A DNA stretch of 64,000 bases from Acinetobacter chengduensis (GCF_003664645.1 NZ_RCHC01000004.1:124001-188000), one strand, 5' to 3'. Shown: positions 38,430 through 47,811, numbered from the stretch's first letter. Numbers and translations: made by a program. The notes: generated from the sequence alone by a model not told the origin.

Positions 38430-39407
38430 ATGCCAGTGTCAGCACCTTATTTGCGTGGACAAGCGCTCATTGATGAAATTCAGCAACAACACTATTCCAG
38501 AGATTTAATTGGCTATCACGGCAATCCGCCCCATGCCCAATGGCCAAATCAAGCGCGCATTGCTGTACAGTTTGTTTTAAATTATGAAGAAGGTGGTGAA
38601 AACCATGTAGAACATGGCGATGCAGGTTCAGAGCAGTTTTTATCTGAGATTGTTGGTGCTGCCAGCTTTCCAGCTAAGCACATGTCGATGGATTCCATGT
38701 ATGAATATGGCTCGAGAGCTGGTTTTTGGCGTATTCATGAAGAATTTCAGAAGCGTGACTTACCTATGACGATATTTGGCGTAGGCATGGCGCTAGCGCG
38801 TAATCCACATATTGTGCAAGCCATTAAAGATGCAGATTATGATGTAGTGTCGCATGGTCAGCGCTGGCTACACTATCAAAACATGCCCATTGAGATTGAG
38901 CGTCAACACATGGATCAGGCCATCAGCGTGTTAGAAGCATTATTTGGTAAGACTCCAATTGGTTGGTACACCGGACGTGACAGCCCGAATACTCGTCAAC
39001 TGCTGGCTGAATTTCCACAAATTCAATATGACTGTGACCACTATGGCGATGACTTACCTTTTTGGAGCAGTTTGACAGACAGTCAAGGAAATCGTCGCGC
39101 TCATTTAATTATCCCGTATACATTAGAGTGCAATGATATGAAATTTAGTTCTGCGGGTGGTTTCAACACTGGAGAGCAGTTCTATCAATATCTAAAAGAC
39201 AGCTTTGATGTTTTATATGCCGAAGGTGAGTTTGCACCTAAAATGATGTCTATTGGTATGCATTGCCGTCTTTTAGGGCGACCAGGTCGGTTTAAGGCAC
39301 TGCAAAGGTTCTTAGATTATGTGCAATCTCACGAAAAAGTGTGGATTTGTAAGCGTGGTGACATTGCTTCGCACTGGCAAAAAACACATGGTATGAGTGA
39401 AGTATAA
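38430..39407 (+). CDS. puuE: Allantoinase, polysaccharide-deacetylase type
   Basis: Cofactor-free allantoinase of 325 residues that hydrolyses allantoin to allantoate. The pattern RDLIGYHGNPPHAQWP, FVLNYEEGGE and DVVSHGQRWLHYQ identifies the PuuE branch of the NodB/polysaccharide deacetylase fold, distinct from the metal amidohydrolase AllB. The ATG at 38430 has AGGA only 2 nt away; a GTG at 38436 would have better spacing. It is a single-gene unit next to the uraD operon. Confidence 0.93.
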   Translation: MPVSAPYLRGQALIDEIQQQHYSRDLIGYHGNPPHAQWPNQARIAVQFVLNYEEGGENHVEHGDAGSEQFLSEIVGAASFPAKHMSMDSMYEYGSRAGFWRIHEEFQKRDLPMTIFGVGMALARNPHIVQAIKDADYDVVSHGQRWLHYQNMPIEIERQHMDQAISVLEALFGKTPIGWYTGRDSPNTRQLLAEFPQIQYDCDHYGDDLPFWSSLTDSQGNRRAHLIIPYTLECNDMKFSSAGGFNTGEQFYQYLKDSFDVLYAEGEFAPKMMSIGMHCRLLGRPGRFKALQRFLDYVQSHEKVWICKRGDIASHWQKTHGMSEV

Positions 39408-39413
39408 GTAATT

Positions 39414-39443
39414 AAAAAATAGGGGCTTAGCTCCTATTTTTTT
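39414..39443 (+). terminator. Terminator after puuE
   Basis: AAATAGG pairs with CCTATTT, with an inner GC/GC closing the loop, followed by seven T residues. Confidence 0.82.
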
Positions 39444-39480
39444 GATCTTTAAAATTATGGATTTTCGCTTTTAAGTATCT

Positions 39481-39497
39481 TTGGCATTGATATTGCA
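39481..39497 (+). promoter_or_regulatory. Candidate sigma-54 promoter of uraD-uraH-urate permease
   Basis: TTGGCATTGATATTGCA has exact GG-N10-GC spacing, a strong -12 (TTGCA) and TTGGCA at -24. Transcription would start near 39508, about 33 nt before uraD. Confidence 0.65.
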
Positions 39498-39540
39498 AAA
39501 TAAAATTTGAACAAATATTCAATTTTTAGGCGATTTAACA

Positions 39541-40044
39541 GTGCATCTTGCTGAATTTAATCAAGCATCTGAAACAGATGCAAAAACTTTTTTAAAGCAC
39601 TGTGTGCAAATTGAGAGCTGGACTAATCAACTATCAGCTCAGCGACCTTATACATCAATTGAAGAGCTTCTAGGTCTAGCAAAGCAACAGGCAGCCACAT
39701 GGCAGTGGGCTGAAATTAAAAGTGCTTTGGATAATCATCCACGAATTGGTGAAAAAAAAGCTCAGGCTCATTTAAGCAATCAAGAACAAGATTTTTCTAA
39801 TCGTGAGCAGGCAAGCATTACCAGTGATGAAGAAACACAGGAAGCGCTTTTGGCTGGAAATATCGCGTATGAACAAAAATATGGCTACATTTTTTTAATT
39901 AAAGCTTCAGGCCTGAACAGCCAAGAAGTCCTTCAAGCGCTCCGTTACCGATTAATGAATGATCCAGATACAGAGCAACGCATTGTGCATCAGCAGTTAT
40001 CAGAAATTGCCTTATTAAGATTAATGCAGGAGCTTAGCGCATGA
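39541..40044 (+). CDS. uraD: 2-oxo-4-hydroxy-4-carboxy-5-ureidoimidazoline decarboxylase
   Basis: Decarboxylase of 167 residues that converts OHCU, made from 5-hydroxyisourate, to S-allantoin. The HPRIGEK motif (catalytic His and Glu region) near residue 69 and the C-terminal LRYRLMNDPDTEQRIV are characteristic. The start is GTG with a weak upstream AGG; its position agrees with the usual family N-terminus (LAEFNQAS). Its stop overlaps the start of uraH by 4 nt. Confidence 0.93.
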   Translation: MHLAEFNQASETDAKTFLKHCVQIESWTNQLSAQRPYTSIEELLGLAKQQAATWQWAEIKSALDNHPRIGEKKAQAHLSNQEQDFSNREQASITSDEETQEALLAGNIAYEQKYGYIFLIKASGLNSQEVLQALRYRLMNDPDTEQRIVHQQLSEIALLRLMQELSA

Positions 40045-40361
40045 TCAGTTCCCATATTTTAGATACAACTTTGGGCAAACCTGCTTCCAATGTAAAAATT
40101 GAACTGTTTAATGACATTGGACATAGTTTAGGTTCTGCCGTCACCAATAGTGATGGACGCGTGATGGACTTTGGTCTGACCGAGTTTAAGGCTGGCGCTT
40201 ATAGTTTAGAGTTTTCTACAGCCCCTTATTTTAAAGCTTTAGGCATGGACACATTCTTTCCCAAAGCCGTGATTCATTTTTATGTACAAGATACATCACA
40301 ACATTTCCATATTCCTTTGCTGATTAGCCCGTTTGCGTATTCGACTTACCGCGGTAGTTAA
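40041..40361 (+). CDS. uraH: 5-hydroxyisourate hydrolase
   Basis: Transthyretin-like enzyme of 106 residues that opens 5-hydroxyisourate to OHCU. The N-terminal SSHILDTTLGKPASNV and C-terminal SPFAYSTYRGS are the family hallmarks. Its ATG overlaps the uraD stop (ATGA), so the two consecutive urate-degradation steps are translationally coupled. Confidence 0.95.
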   Translation: MISSHILDTTLGKPASNVKIELFNDIGHSLGSAVTNSDGRVMDFGLTEFKAGAYSLEFSTAPYFKALGMDTFFPKAVIHFYVQDTSQHFHIPLLISPFAYSTYRGS

Positions 40362-40408
40362 ACGCTTAAATTGACAACTAAAAGTTTAAAATATAGGGGA
40401 ATATAAAA

Positions 40409-41770
40409 ATGACAGAACATGAAAAGAGCATTTCGCCAGAACATGAATATTTAGGTGCAGGTAAAAGCCTTGCATACGGTTTGCAACACGTGTTGACCAT
40501 GTATGGCGGTATTATTGCACCACCACTGATTATTGGTACAGCGGCTGGTCTAGAAGCAGCACAAATTGGATTATTGATTGCTGCTGCATTGTTTGTGGGC
40601 GGTTTAGCGACCATGTTACAAACTATAGGGGTGAAATATATTGGTGCACAATTACCTTTAGTGCAAGGTGTATCCTTTGCAGGCGTAGCCACCATGATTG
40701 CGATTGTCACTACGGGCGGTGGATTATCTGCTGTTTATGGTGCGGTTATTGTGGCCTCGTTAATCGGTTTTTTTCTGGCGCCTTATTTTTCAAAAATTAT
40801 TCGTTTCTTTCCACCTATTGTTACAGGTTGCGTCATTACTGTGATCGGGCTGTCATTGCTTCCCGTTGCTGTACGCTGGATGATGGGCGGCAATAACAAA
40901 GCACCAGATTGGGGTAGTGCAGAAAACATTAGCTTGGCGTTTTTAACTTTGGCTATTGTGATTGCACTGAATTTAACCCGCAATGCTACTATTCGTCGTC
41001 TGTCTATTTTACTGGCAATTATTTTAGGCACTGTATTGGCTTATGCACTTGGCTTCGGTGACTTCTCTAAAGTCGCAAGTGGCAACTGGATTCAATTCCC
41101 AAGTTTCTTTGCTTTTGGCATGCCAACATTTGAACTCAGCGCGATTATTGCCATGCTGATTGTTACTCTTGTAATTATGACTGAAACCACGGCAGACATT
41201 ATTGCTGTCGGGGAAATTGTAGATACTAAAGTAGATGCAGAACGTATTACCAATGGCTTACGTGCAGATATGCTATCGAGTGCAGTAGCCCCAATTTTTG
41301 GATCATTTATGCAAAGCGCATTTGCACAAAATGTGGGATTGGTTGCCATTACTGGAGTAAAAAGCCGTTTTGTGGTGGCTGCAGGCGGTTTAATTTTAGT
41401 GGTGCTGGGTATTTTACCTATTATGGGGCGTTTAATTGCGGCTATTCCAGTACCTGTATTGGGTGGCGCAGGCTTGGTGCTATTTGGTACTGTGGCTGCT
41501 AGTGGTATTCGTACTTTGGCCAAAATTGACTATAACGAACAAAAGAATTTGATCATTGTTGCGACCGCAATCGCAGCAGGTATGATTCCAATTATTGATC
41601 ATTCATTCTATGCTAACTTTCCAAAATGGGTACAAACATTATTTCATTCAGGAATTAGTTCTACTTGCGTCATGGCGATCTTACTAAACATTGTGTTTAA
41701 CCATCTGAGTATCTTTAAACCTAAAAGTGCTGTGAGTGTGTCTAAAACAATGATAAAAACACCGCACTAA
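40409..41770 (+). CDS. NCS2-family urate/xanthine permease
   Basis: Inner-membrane purine transporter of 453 residues with about 14 helices. The QHVLTMYGGIIAPPLIIG near residue 23, the central PTFELSAIIAM and TETTADIIAVGEIV match UacT/XanQ-type carriers. GGGGA precedes the ATG. Its place after uraD-uraH makes urate or xanthine the likely substrate. Confidence 0.9.
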   Translation: MTEHEKSISPEHEYLGAGKSLAYGLQHVLTMYGGIIAPPLIIGTAAGLEAAQIGLLIAAALFVGGLATMLQTIGVKYIGAQLPLVQGVSFAGVATMIAIVTTGGGLSAVYGAVIVASLIGFFLAPYFSKIIRFFPPIVTGCVITVIGLSLLPVAVRWMMGGNNKAPDWGSAENISLAFLTLAIVIALNLTRNATIRRLSILLAIILGTVLAYALGFGDFSKVASGNWIQFPSFFAFGMPTFELSAIIAMLIVTLVIMTETTADIIAVGEIVDTKVDAERITNGLRADMLSSAVAPIFGSFMQSAFAQNVGLVAITGVKSRFVVAAGGLILVVLGILPIMGRLIAAIPVPVLGGAGLVLFGTVAASGIRTLAKIDYNEQKNLIIVATAIAAGMIPIIDHSFYANFPKWVQTLFHSGISSTCVMAILLNIVFNHLSIFKPKSAVSVSKTMIKTPH

Positions 41771-41803
41771 ACTAATCATTTGCTTTATTAAGAGCGAGCC
41801 TAC

Positions 41804-41826
41804 AGCCCACATTTGTGGGCTTTTTT
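41804..41826 (+). terminator. Terminator after the urate permease gene
   Basis: AGCCCACA pairs with TGTGGGCT around TT and runs into TTTTT. Confidence 0.9.
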
Positions 41827-41922
41827 ATAAGGTTTAGAATAGTGTGAGCAGTTCGATAGATACATATATAAGCCGTAGATCGACAGACTGATATATTTAT
41901 AATAAAAAAATAATTAAGATAA

Positions 41923-41948
41923 AAAACAAGCACTGAAGTGCTTGTTTT
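41923..41948. terminator. Terminator downstream of allA
   Basis: AAAACAAGCACT pairs with AGTGCTTGTTTT around GA. It serves the minus-strand alc-allA unit and may act in both directions. Confidence 0.85.
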
Positions 41949-41979
41949 AGATAAGAAATAAATTTTAAAGGACTATGTT

Positions 41980-42495
41980 TTAAGTCTCACAAATCTGAAC
42001 CGGAACCGTGAACTGAACCACGTCACAATTCGGGCCCGTACCAATACGGTCAATCACTACAAATTGACTTGGGGCTTCAAAAGTCAGAAGTGGATGATGC
42101 CATGTACCCGCATGATAATTGACACCTTGCTCGCCATTCGTGATAAACGCACGTAGTTGACTCAGATCTGGTTGGTTTTCGTCTAAAGCAGGGGCTACAA
42201 CAATTAGAAATGCCTGCCCATGCATGGGAACAAAAGCCTGAGATCCTAAAGGATGGCGCTCTAGCATATTAATTGTGCAGGGCAATGCCGTAGATTTGAT
42301 ATTTCGAAAAATACTCATACCTGTTTGTGCTTGATCTGCTTGGCTCATAGCAATCGCATGATAGCGTTCTGTATGTGCATCATTGATGTGAAAAAACTCT
42401 TGCTCAGCACATTGGATCACCTCACCAAAAGTAGCAAAGCTCGTTTTAGCAAGCGGTTCAATATAAATGCTTTGCAAATCAATATTCACGCTCAT
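41980..42495 (-). CDS. allA: Ureidoglycolate lyase
   Basis: Cupin-fold enzyme of 171 residues that splits ureidoglycolate into glyoxylate and urea, the last step of this purine route. The pattern PLAKTSFATFGEVIQ near the start, ERHPLGSQAFVPM and YHAGTWHHPLL agrees with the family. It begins 5 nt after the alc stop, so the two final steps are co-transcribed. Confidence 0.92.
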   Translation of the reverse strand: MSVNIDLQSIYIEPLAKTSFATFGEVIQCAEQEFFHINDAHTERYHAIAMSQADQAQTGMSIFRNIKSTALPCTINMLERHPLGSQAFVPMHGQAFLIVVAPALDENQPDLSQLRAFITNGEQGVNYHAGTWHHPLLTFEAPSQFVVIDRIGTGPNCDVVQFTVPVQICET

Positions 42496-42500
42496 AGCTA

Positions 42501-43508
42501 TTATCCTGCAATTTTACCCCAAAGGCGTATACGGCTAATTCCACCGTCTGGAATCATGTTTACACGTATATGTGAGATTTTTTCATGTTGGAGTATTTCA
42601 GCCACATATTGATGAATATGATCCATTTGCATCTCTTGTGCAGTGAGTAAAAATGGCCAAAATATACTTTGTGGGATGAGCTGCGGATCAGTTGCATCTT
42701 CAATATATACCGCTTGTATAGACACCTGCGCAGGATAATTGCCTTTAAAATGTGCTGTATCAATCTCTATTTGTTCAATCTTCCCACTTTGACCTAATGC
42801 TAAGATACACCAGTCAAAACCAGGAGCACGGCGACGTTTAGTTTCCCAGCCATCTCCCATATTAATGCCACGACCTGGATTAATTAAATTACGTGGATGC
42901 CCAAAATGAGCATCGCTATAGGCAATTACGCGACCACCATTTTCTAAGGCTAACAGATCTAAGGTCTGTTCAGTATTGTGTTGTTGCACTTCAACAGTGC
43001 CATATACTTTAAAACGTGCCACTCCACCATCTGGGAAAATATTTAAACGAATATGGCTAAAAAGTTGCTGGGATTTAGCATTAAATATATGGTGCTGGCT
43101 TGGGCCTAAAATTGAATTATCTATTAGGCTGACCCATTCAACTTGGCTTAAATCACCATCAGGTGCATAGCATGCTTCAACAGAAGCCGAGGCTGGATAA
43201 TTACCCGTAAAAAATGTGGTGTCTATATCTACTGCTTGTATACGACCCGCAACCCCTAATTGCACAATAGCCCAATCGTAACCACTCTGACGTTTACGGC
43301 GCGTTTCCCACCCATCCATCCATTTCCCATGGTCGTCAAACTTATTTTCTACAAATACTGGTGCTTCAAATTGAAGCATGCGTTTTGCTTCTGCAAAAAA
43401 ATCATCGGAACATTCCACAATTTTTGCACCAATTCGGTCATCTGCTAAGTTAGTGAGTATTTGTAATTGTGCAGGAATATCAAAAATAGGGGCGAATAAA
43501 GTTGCCAT
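42501..43508 (-). CDS. alc: Allantoicase
   Basis: Enzyme of 335 residues that hydrolyses allantoate to ureidoglycolate and urea. It is made of two similar halves, each with a WETRRKR or WETKRRR plus GYDW/GFDW motif and an RVN/RLN-PDGG(V/I) segment, as in known allantoicases. It starts the minus-strand pair alc-allA and is divergent from hpxO. Confidence 0.93.
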   Translation of the reverse strand: MATLFAPIFDIPAQLQILTNLADDRIGAKIVECSDDFFAEAKRMLQFEAPVFVENKFDDHGKWMDGWETRRKRQSGYDWAIVQLGVAGRIQAVDIDTTFFTGNYPASASVEACYAPDGDLSQVEWVSLIDNSILGPSQHHIFNAKSQQLFSHIRLNIFPDGGVARFKVYGTVEVQQHNTEQTLDLLALENGGRVIAYSDAHFGHPRNLINPGRGINMGDGWETKRRRAPGFDWCILALGQSGKIEQIEIDTAHFKGNYPAQVSIQAVYIEDATDPQLIPQSIFWPFLLTAQEMQMDHIHQYVAEILQHEKISHIRVNMIPDGGISRIRLWGKIAG

Positions 43509-43608
43509 TTATAAAATCCATTCAGGTTTGATTGTTGTAAAGATCACACTTGCATCATCTTGATGAATTTTTAACATTCGATAAAAACAAGCCATACATG
43601 GTATTAGA

Positions 43609-43625
43609 AGCACAGCCTATGCCAA
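43609..43625 (-). promoter_or_regulatory. Candidate sigma-54 promoter of alc-allA
   Basis: On the minus strand TTGGCATAGGCTGTGCT has exact GG-N10-GC spacing. The -24 is good (TTGGCA) and the -12 is acceptable (GTGCT). The start would be near 43598, about 90 nt before alc. Confidence 0.5.
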
Positions 43626-43655
43626 CTTTTGATTTTTTTAGCCTATTTAAAAAAA

Positions 43656-43672
43656 ATGGCACGCTTTTCGCT
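43656..43672 (+). promoter_or_regulatory. Candidate sigma-54 promoter of hpxO
   Basis: ATGGCACGCTTTTCGCT has a full TGGCACG at -24, exact spacing and TCGCT at -12 (one mismatch). Transcription would start near 43683, about 30 nt before hpxO. TGCATCATCTTGATGAA, an imperfect palindrome, lies about 100 nt upstream (43551-43567). Confidence 0.68.
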
Positions 43673-43712
43673 TTTCAACCTGTAAATGACGAAATAACGA
43701 CAGGAGTGACAG

Positions 43713-44870
43713 ATGGAAATTGCAATTATCGGTGCGGGGATGGCAGGTTTAACAACGGGCATTGCACTGAAAAAATTTGGGCATCAGGTCAGTATCTATG
43801 AGCAAGCTGAGCAGATCTTACCTATTGGTGCAGCAATTTCCCTGTGGTCAAATGGTGTGAAGTGCTTAAATTACCTTGGCTTAACAGAGCAAGTGGAAAA
43901 ACTTGGTGGCAAAATGGATTATTTGGCCTATATTGATGGCCTCAGTGGCGACACCATGACGCAGTTCAGTTTGTATCCACTCATTGAGGAAGTTGGCCAG
44001 CGCCCATATCCTGTATCGCGTGCTGATTTACAAAACATGCTCATGGATGAATTTGGTCGTGAAGATATTTATTTAGCTAAAAAAATGACCGCATTTACTG
44101 AAAAAAATGACAGCGTTCAAATTCAGTTTGCAGATGGTACCGAAAACGCATGTGACTTACTCGTGGGTGCTGATGGAACACATTCCATTACTCGTGCTTA
44201 TGTATTGGGTGCGCAGGTTGATCGTCGCTATGCGGGTTATGTCAATTGGAATGGCTTGGTCGATATTTCAGAAGAATTTGCAGCTGCAGATCAATGGACA
44301 ACTTTTGTGGGTGAAGGCAAACGGGTTTCTCTCATGCCTGTTGCACAGAATCGTTTCTACTTCTTCTTTGATGTACCATTGCCAGCAGGTTTAGAAAATG
44401 ATCGTAGCCAATATAAAGCTTTGTTTAAAGAATATTTTAAAGGCTGGTGTGAACCCGTACAAAAGCTGATTGATGCTGTAGATGTGCAAAAAACCAATCG
44501 TGTTGAAATTCATGATATTGAGCCATTTGCAGATTTCTATAAAGGGCGTGTGGTGATTGTGGGTGATGCTGCACACAGTACAACACCGGACATTGGTCAA
44601 GGTGGTTGCCAAGCCATGGAAGATGCAATTTACTTAGCACGTGCCTTGCAAATTAATACCTTAGGGCTACAAGATGCCTTAAAACGCTATCAAAATAAAC
44701 GGAATGAACGCGCCAATGAACTGGTGCTACGGGCACGTAAGCGTTGTGATGTGACTCACATGAAAGACGAAGCCATCACTCGTCAATGGTATGAAGACTT
44801 AAAACATGAGCAAGGCGAGCATATTATGAAGGGCATTATCAGTAATATTGTAGGTAATCCTTTAGATTAA
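43713..44870 (+). CDS. hpxO: FAD-dependent urate hydroxylase
   Basis: Flavin monooxygenase of 385 residues that oxidises urate to 5-hydroxyisourate with NADH and O2. The Rossmann motif [19 protein letters not shown] is at the N-terminus, the GADGTHS motif is near residue 150, and [21 protein letters not shown] (key residues GDAAH and the following Pro-Asp) is near 284. AGGAG precedes the ATG. It produces the substrate of UraH and so opens the pathway in this window. Xanthine dehydrogenase is not present here. Confidence 0.93.
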   Translation: MEIAIIGAGMAGLTTGIALKKFGHQVSIYEQAEQILPIGAAISLWSNGVKCLNYLGLTEQVEKLGGKMDYLAYIDGLSGDTMTQFSLYPLIEEVGQRPYPVSRADLQNMLMDEFGREDIYLAKKMTAFTEKNDSVQIQFADGTENACDLLVGADGTHSITRAYVLGAQVDRRYAGYVNWNGLVDISEEFAAADQWTTFVGEGKRVSLMPVAQNRFYFFFDVPLPAGLENDRSQYKALFKEYFKGWCEPVQKLIDAVDVQKTNRVEIHDIEPFADFYKGRVVIVGDAAHSTTPDIGQGGCQAMEDAIYLARALQINTLGLQDALKRYQNKRNERANELVLRARKRCDVTHMKDEAITRQWYEDLKHEQGEHIMKGIISNIVGNPLD

Positions 44871-44891
44871 TTTTGTGACTAAAATGAATCA

Positions 44892-44920
44892 AAAAAACCA
44901 GTACTAGATACTGGTTTTTT
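44892..44920. terminator. Bidirectional terminator between hpxO and a LysR gene
   Basis: AAAAAACCAGTA pairs with TACTGGTTTTTT around a 5-nt loop. Confidence 0.9.
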
Positions 44921-44957
44921 GTATTTTTTATTCGCATACCAATGAAATAATTAATTT

Positions 44958-45881
44958 TTATAAAAACTTAAGGTCATTTTTGATTATTTCAATTTGTTCT
45001 ATCATTTGATTAATCATAATTTTAGATATTTTAGTGGTCTGACGCTTTGATGCAACGCACAATGCAATAGTTAAGCGATGTATGCCTTTTTCATGAAGCG
45101 GTTTAAAGATGAGTTCACCCGTTTTAATCAAAGGAAGCGCATCCATATAAGACATTAAACCAATGCCCAAATTCTGTTTAATAAGAGCACTCATCATACG
45201 AATATCATTACATTCAATTTTTTGAATGGGTGTAAATTTATGATGTTTATATAAAGTGTGAACATATTCACTGATCACTAAAGGATCACTTGGCATAATA
45301 TGCCGTTCACTGAGCGTATCTGATAAATAGATTTTTTCTGCTGCCGCTAAAGGGTGCGAAGGCGAAAGGGTATAGCCCAGCGGGATCTCGATAAAAGATA
45401 GAGTTTCTAATTGATGGTGACTTTGTGGATTTAAAATAATGCCAAAATCCAGTTCTGCATCAATAATTTTTTTTGAAATAACCTCGCTGTTGTGAACACA
45501 AATGTTCATGTTAATCCACGGGTACAATTGTGTTAAATGTTGAATACTGTCTAAGACAAAACTGTCGTTGAGCGCAGAAATGAATCCAATATGAATATTA
45601 CCCCGATTTAAACCCTGAATTTCATCAAATCGTACCCGTGTTAATTGAAATTCCTTTTGCCATTTGAGTAAGTCTGCATACAGCAGTTCACCTGCAAGCG
45701 TAAGTTTTAAACCTTGAGGTAATCGTTCGAATAGTGCGACACCCAATTCTTCTTCGGCCAGTACAATTTGTCGATGTACCGCAGACACTGAGATAAAAAG
45801 TTGTTCTGCGGCTTTGCGTAAGCTTCCTGACTTCGCAACCGCTATAAAATATTCAGAAAATCGTGAAAAAGTAATCGACAT
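44958..45881 (-). CDS. LysR-family regulator beside purine and nitrate genes
   Basis: LysR-type regulator of about 307 residues with an N-terminal HTH (FSRFSEYFIAVAKSGSLRKA, then AAEQLFISVSAVHRQ) and an effector domain. It does not look like the known NAC protein. I start at ATG (MSITFSRF); a TTG five codons upstream is also open. It lies between hpxO and nasS and has a possible sigma-54 promoter, so a role in purine or nitrogen control is inferred. Confidence 0.78.
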   Translation of the reverse strand: MSITFSRFSEYFIAVAKSGSLRKAAEQLFISVSAVHRQIVLAEEELGVALFERLPQGLKLTLAGELLYADLLKWQKEFQLTRVRFDEIQGLNRGNIHIGFISALNDSFVLDSIQHLTQLYPWINMNICVHNSEVISKKIIDAELDFGIILNPQSHHQLETLSFIEIPLGYTLSPSHPLAAAEKIYLSDTLSERHIMPSDPLVISEYVHTLYKHHKFTPIQKIECNDIRMMSALIKQNLGIGLMSYMDALPLIKTGELIFKPLHEKGIHRLTIALCVASKRQTTKISKIMINQMIEQIEIIKNDLKFL

Positions 45882-45961
45882 AAAAACCAGTCTCAAAATT
45901 CATGCACTTGGCATATCGCTTAGGATCATCTATACGCTATGTACAGGGCTAATGATGCATA

Positions 45962-45978
45962 AGCGATTTTTATGCCAT
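45962..45978 (-). promoter_or_regulatory. Possible sigma-54 promoter of the LysR gene
   Basis: On the minus strand ATGGCATAAAAATCGCT has exact GG-N10-GC spacing. Both elements deviate from consensus, so this is the weakest of the nine candidate sites. Confidence 0.38.
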
Positions 45979-46064
45979 GTTGAGTTTTTTGAATGATTTA
46001 CTCAAATTTTATTCTAAAAATTAGAAAGCGATTGAGAAGGGCTTCGGCATTGTCTATGAAGTTG

Positions 46065-47057
46065 TTATTCAATTGCTATCCCCATGCACTGCTGGGCAAT
46101 TTGCTCTACTTCTGCCGTACTTAATTCTAAGTTTTCCCATTTACTCATTTGTTGCACAATCCATTTGAAATGATCAACTTGAGGTGCTTTTTGCACACCA
46201 AAACTACGAATAATATTTTGAATTTTATAAAAGCTTTCAACATGCAAATGATCAGAACAATTAAAACGAATAATTTCACTGGCTTCTAACATTCTCCATA
46301 CCTCGTCTAGCCGATCTAAATGGGTTAAATCGTGCTGTGCTTGCTGTATCGCTTTTTTCACAGCGCTGAGTGTATTGGGATGTTGCACAGCCCACTCTTG
46401 GGTGGTCGCCAGTACCTTATCAGCAACTTCTGGAATAATCTGTCGGCTTTCCGCAATAATTTGGCTATAACCCTGAATTTGTGCCTGAATATTCCAGGGT
46501 TCACCTACACAAAAACCATCAATTAACCTTGCCGCAATGGCTTCGACCATATACGGAGGTGGTAGGGTTGATAAGCGATAGTTTTGGGCCAATTCAGTAT
46601 TACCCAAGGCGAGCCATTCACGTAGGCAATAATGATGAATGGACTGTTTAAATACATGAGCCAGTTGAATTTTTTTACCCTGTTGCATAGCTTGAGTAAT
46701 TTTTCTCGCAGAATCAGTAGGCGTATCTGTGGGGCTAATATTTAATTCATAACATAATTGCTGACTTAAACTAATAAAGGCACGTGTTGTACTTAGCACC
46801 TGTGAGGTTTGTAGCGGAATACCTAAATGATCATCTCCTGTGGCTGCTGCTGGGAGCATGGCCGATAGACAATGCGTGACATCCAATAATCCAAAAGCCA
46901 TACGATCACGTAGACTCGCCCACGAAGCTTCTTTGACTAAAGTCACATTCAGTCCTTGTTGGTCAAAATATCCCTGATGCTGTGCCCAAAGTATGGCCGT
47001 GCAATCAAGCAGAGGAATATAGCCAAGCTGAAGATCTTTTTTTTCTAATTGATTCAT
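46065..47057 (-). CDS. nasS: NasS-type nitrate/nitrite sensor (NrtA-like)
   Basis: Cytosolic ligand-sensing protein of 330 residues related to nitrate-binding NrtA/CmpA. The sequence LQLGYIPLLDCTAILWAQHQGYF and the later VGEPWNIQAQ resemble the family. It has no signal peptide, unlike transporter binding proteins. In the known NasS-NasT system it holds NasT inactive until nitrate or nitrite binds. It lies 9 nt after nasT in the same unit. Confidence 0.87.
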   Translation of the reverse strand: MNQLEKKDLQLGYIPLLDCTAILWAQHQGYFDQQGLNVTLVKEASWASLRDRMAFGLLDVTHCLSAMLPAAATGDDHLGIPLQTSQVLSTTRAFISLSQQLCYELNISPTDTPTDSARKITQAMQQGKKIQLAHVFKQSIHHYCLREWLALGNTELAQNYRLSTLPPPYMVEAIAARLIDGFCVGEPWNIQAQIQGYSQIIAESRQIIPEVADKVLATTQEWAVQHPNTLSAVKKAIQQAQHDLTHLDRLDEVWRMLEASEIIRFNCSDHLHVESFYKIQNIIRSFGVQKAPQVDHFKWIVQQMSKWENLELSTAEVEQIAQQCMGIAIE

Positions 47058-47066
47058 AGTGAATGT

Positions 47067-47654
47067 TTAGTCCTTAAATTGAGTTTGAAGCAAGGCCTGC
47101 GCATCGATTAAGCGACGCGCCATTTCACCCATCGTCATACGCTGGCTCATGGCATTTTTCCTAAGTAAAGCAAACGCTTTATCTTCTTCAATATGATGAA
47201 TTTGCATGAGCATGACTTTGGCTTTTTCAATGTCTTTGCGGTCGGCCAGTTTGCATTTAGTTTCATTTAAGTCTTTGAGCAGTTTCTTATGTTTTTTAAA
47301 CTGTTCAATCGAAATTTCTAAAATACTGTCTAATTTTTCAGGATCAATTCCATCAACAATATAGGCGGTTACACCAGCTTCAATGGCATTTTTAATGGTG
47401 TCTTTATGCGAATTTTTGGTAAAAAGAACAGTAGGTAAATCAAACTGACTGACGCAGCTTTCTATAATGTCACGCTGTGGATGATCCATATCTAAAAGAA
47501 TGACATCTGCCTGTAATGTCTGTAGATCTGTACTGTTTAGATGATCAATCATCAGACAGGCCACAACTTCGAAACCATGTTCGATGAGTGAGGACTTAAT
47601 AAAAGATGCACGTTCTACATCATCATCGATGAGTGCTATTTTTAATTTTGGCAT
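47067..47654 (-). CDS. nasT: NasT-type response regulator with ANTAR RNA-binding domain
   Basis: Antiterminator of 195 residues. An N-terminal receiver domain (DDDVERASF, ILLDMDHP, LFTKNS) is followed by a helical ANTAR domain (about residues 135-190, KCKLADRKDIEKAKVMLM and MGEMARRLIDAQ). In related bacteria NasT binds a double-hairpin leader RNA and allows expression of nitrate genes. Such a leader lies across the divergent gap, upstream of the nitrate transporter gene. Confidence 0.92.
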   Translation of the reverse strand: MPKLKIALIDDDVERASFIKSSLIEHGFEVVACLMIDHLNSTDLQTLQADVILLDMDHPQRDIIESCVSQFDLPTVLFTKNSHKDTIKNAIEAGVTAYIVDGIDPEKLDSILEISIEQFKKHKKLLKDLNETKCKLADRKDIEKAKVMLMQIHHIEEDKAFALLRKNAMSQRMTMGEMARRLIDAQALLQTQFKD

Positions 47655-47696
47655 GTAAATGCTCAGGGTCGAGCTGAAATGAAATTTAGCAAGCTA

Positions 47697-47713
47697 AGCA
47701 ATTTAGATGCCAA
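47697..47713 (-). promoter_or_regulatory. Candidate sigma-54 promoter of nasT-nasS
   Basis: On the minus strand TTGGCATCTAAATTGCT has exact spacing, a perfect -12 (TTGCT) and TTGGCA at -24. Transcription would start near 47686, about 30 nt before nasT. Confidence 0.68.
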
Positions 47714-47783
47714 TTAAAAATAAAAGACAAGCCATACAAAGCGCGATAGATGTTAAAAAACTTAAGCCATGTAAATATTTATA

Positions 47784-47811
47784 TGCACTTTTATGATGCA
47801 ATTATGCATCA
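47784..47811. promoter_or_regulatory. Candidate NtrC-type enhancer between nasT and the nitrate transporter gene
   Basis: TGCACTTTTATGATGCA (47784-47800) matches the NtrC pattern TGCACC-N5-GGTGCA at 10 of 12 arm positions. It overlaps TGATGCAATTATGCATCA (47794-47811), a perfect 7-bp inverted repeat. The site lies about 80 bp from the nasT promoter and 160 bp from the transporter promoter, so one activator could serve both. Confidence 0.55.

Noticed and set aside
41092..41523. 143-codon minus-strand frame inside the urate permease gene
   Set aside because: Low-complexity composition typical of the reverse of a hydrophobic gene, with no ribosome site or neighbours on that strand.
44958..45881. 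Calling the LysR protein NAC
   Set aside because: The HTH and effector domain do not resemble the enteric NAC sequence as I recall it; only its position suggests nitrogen control.
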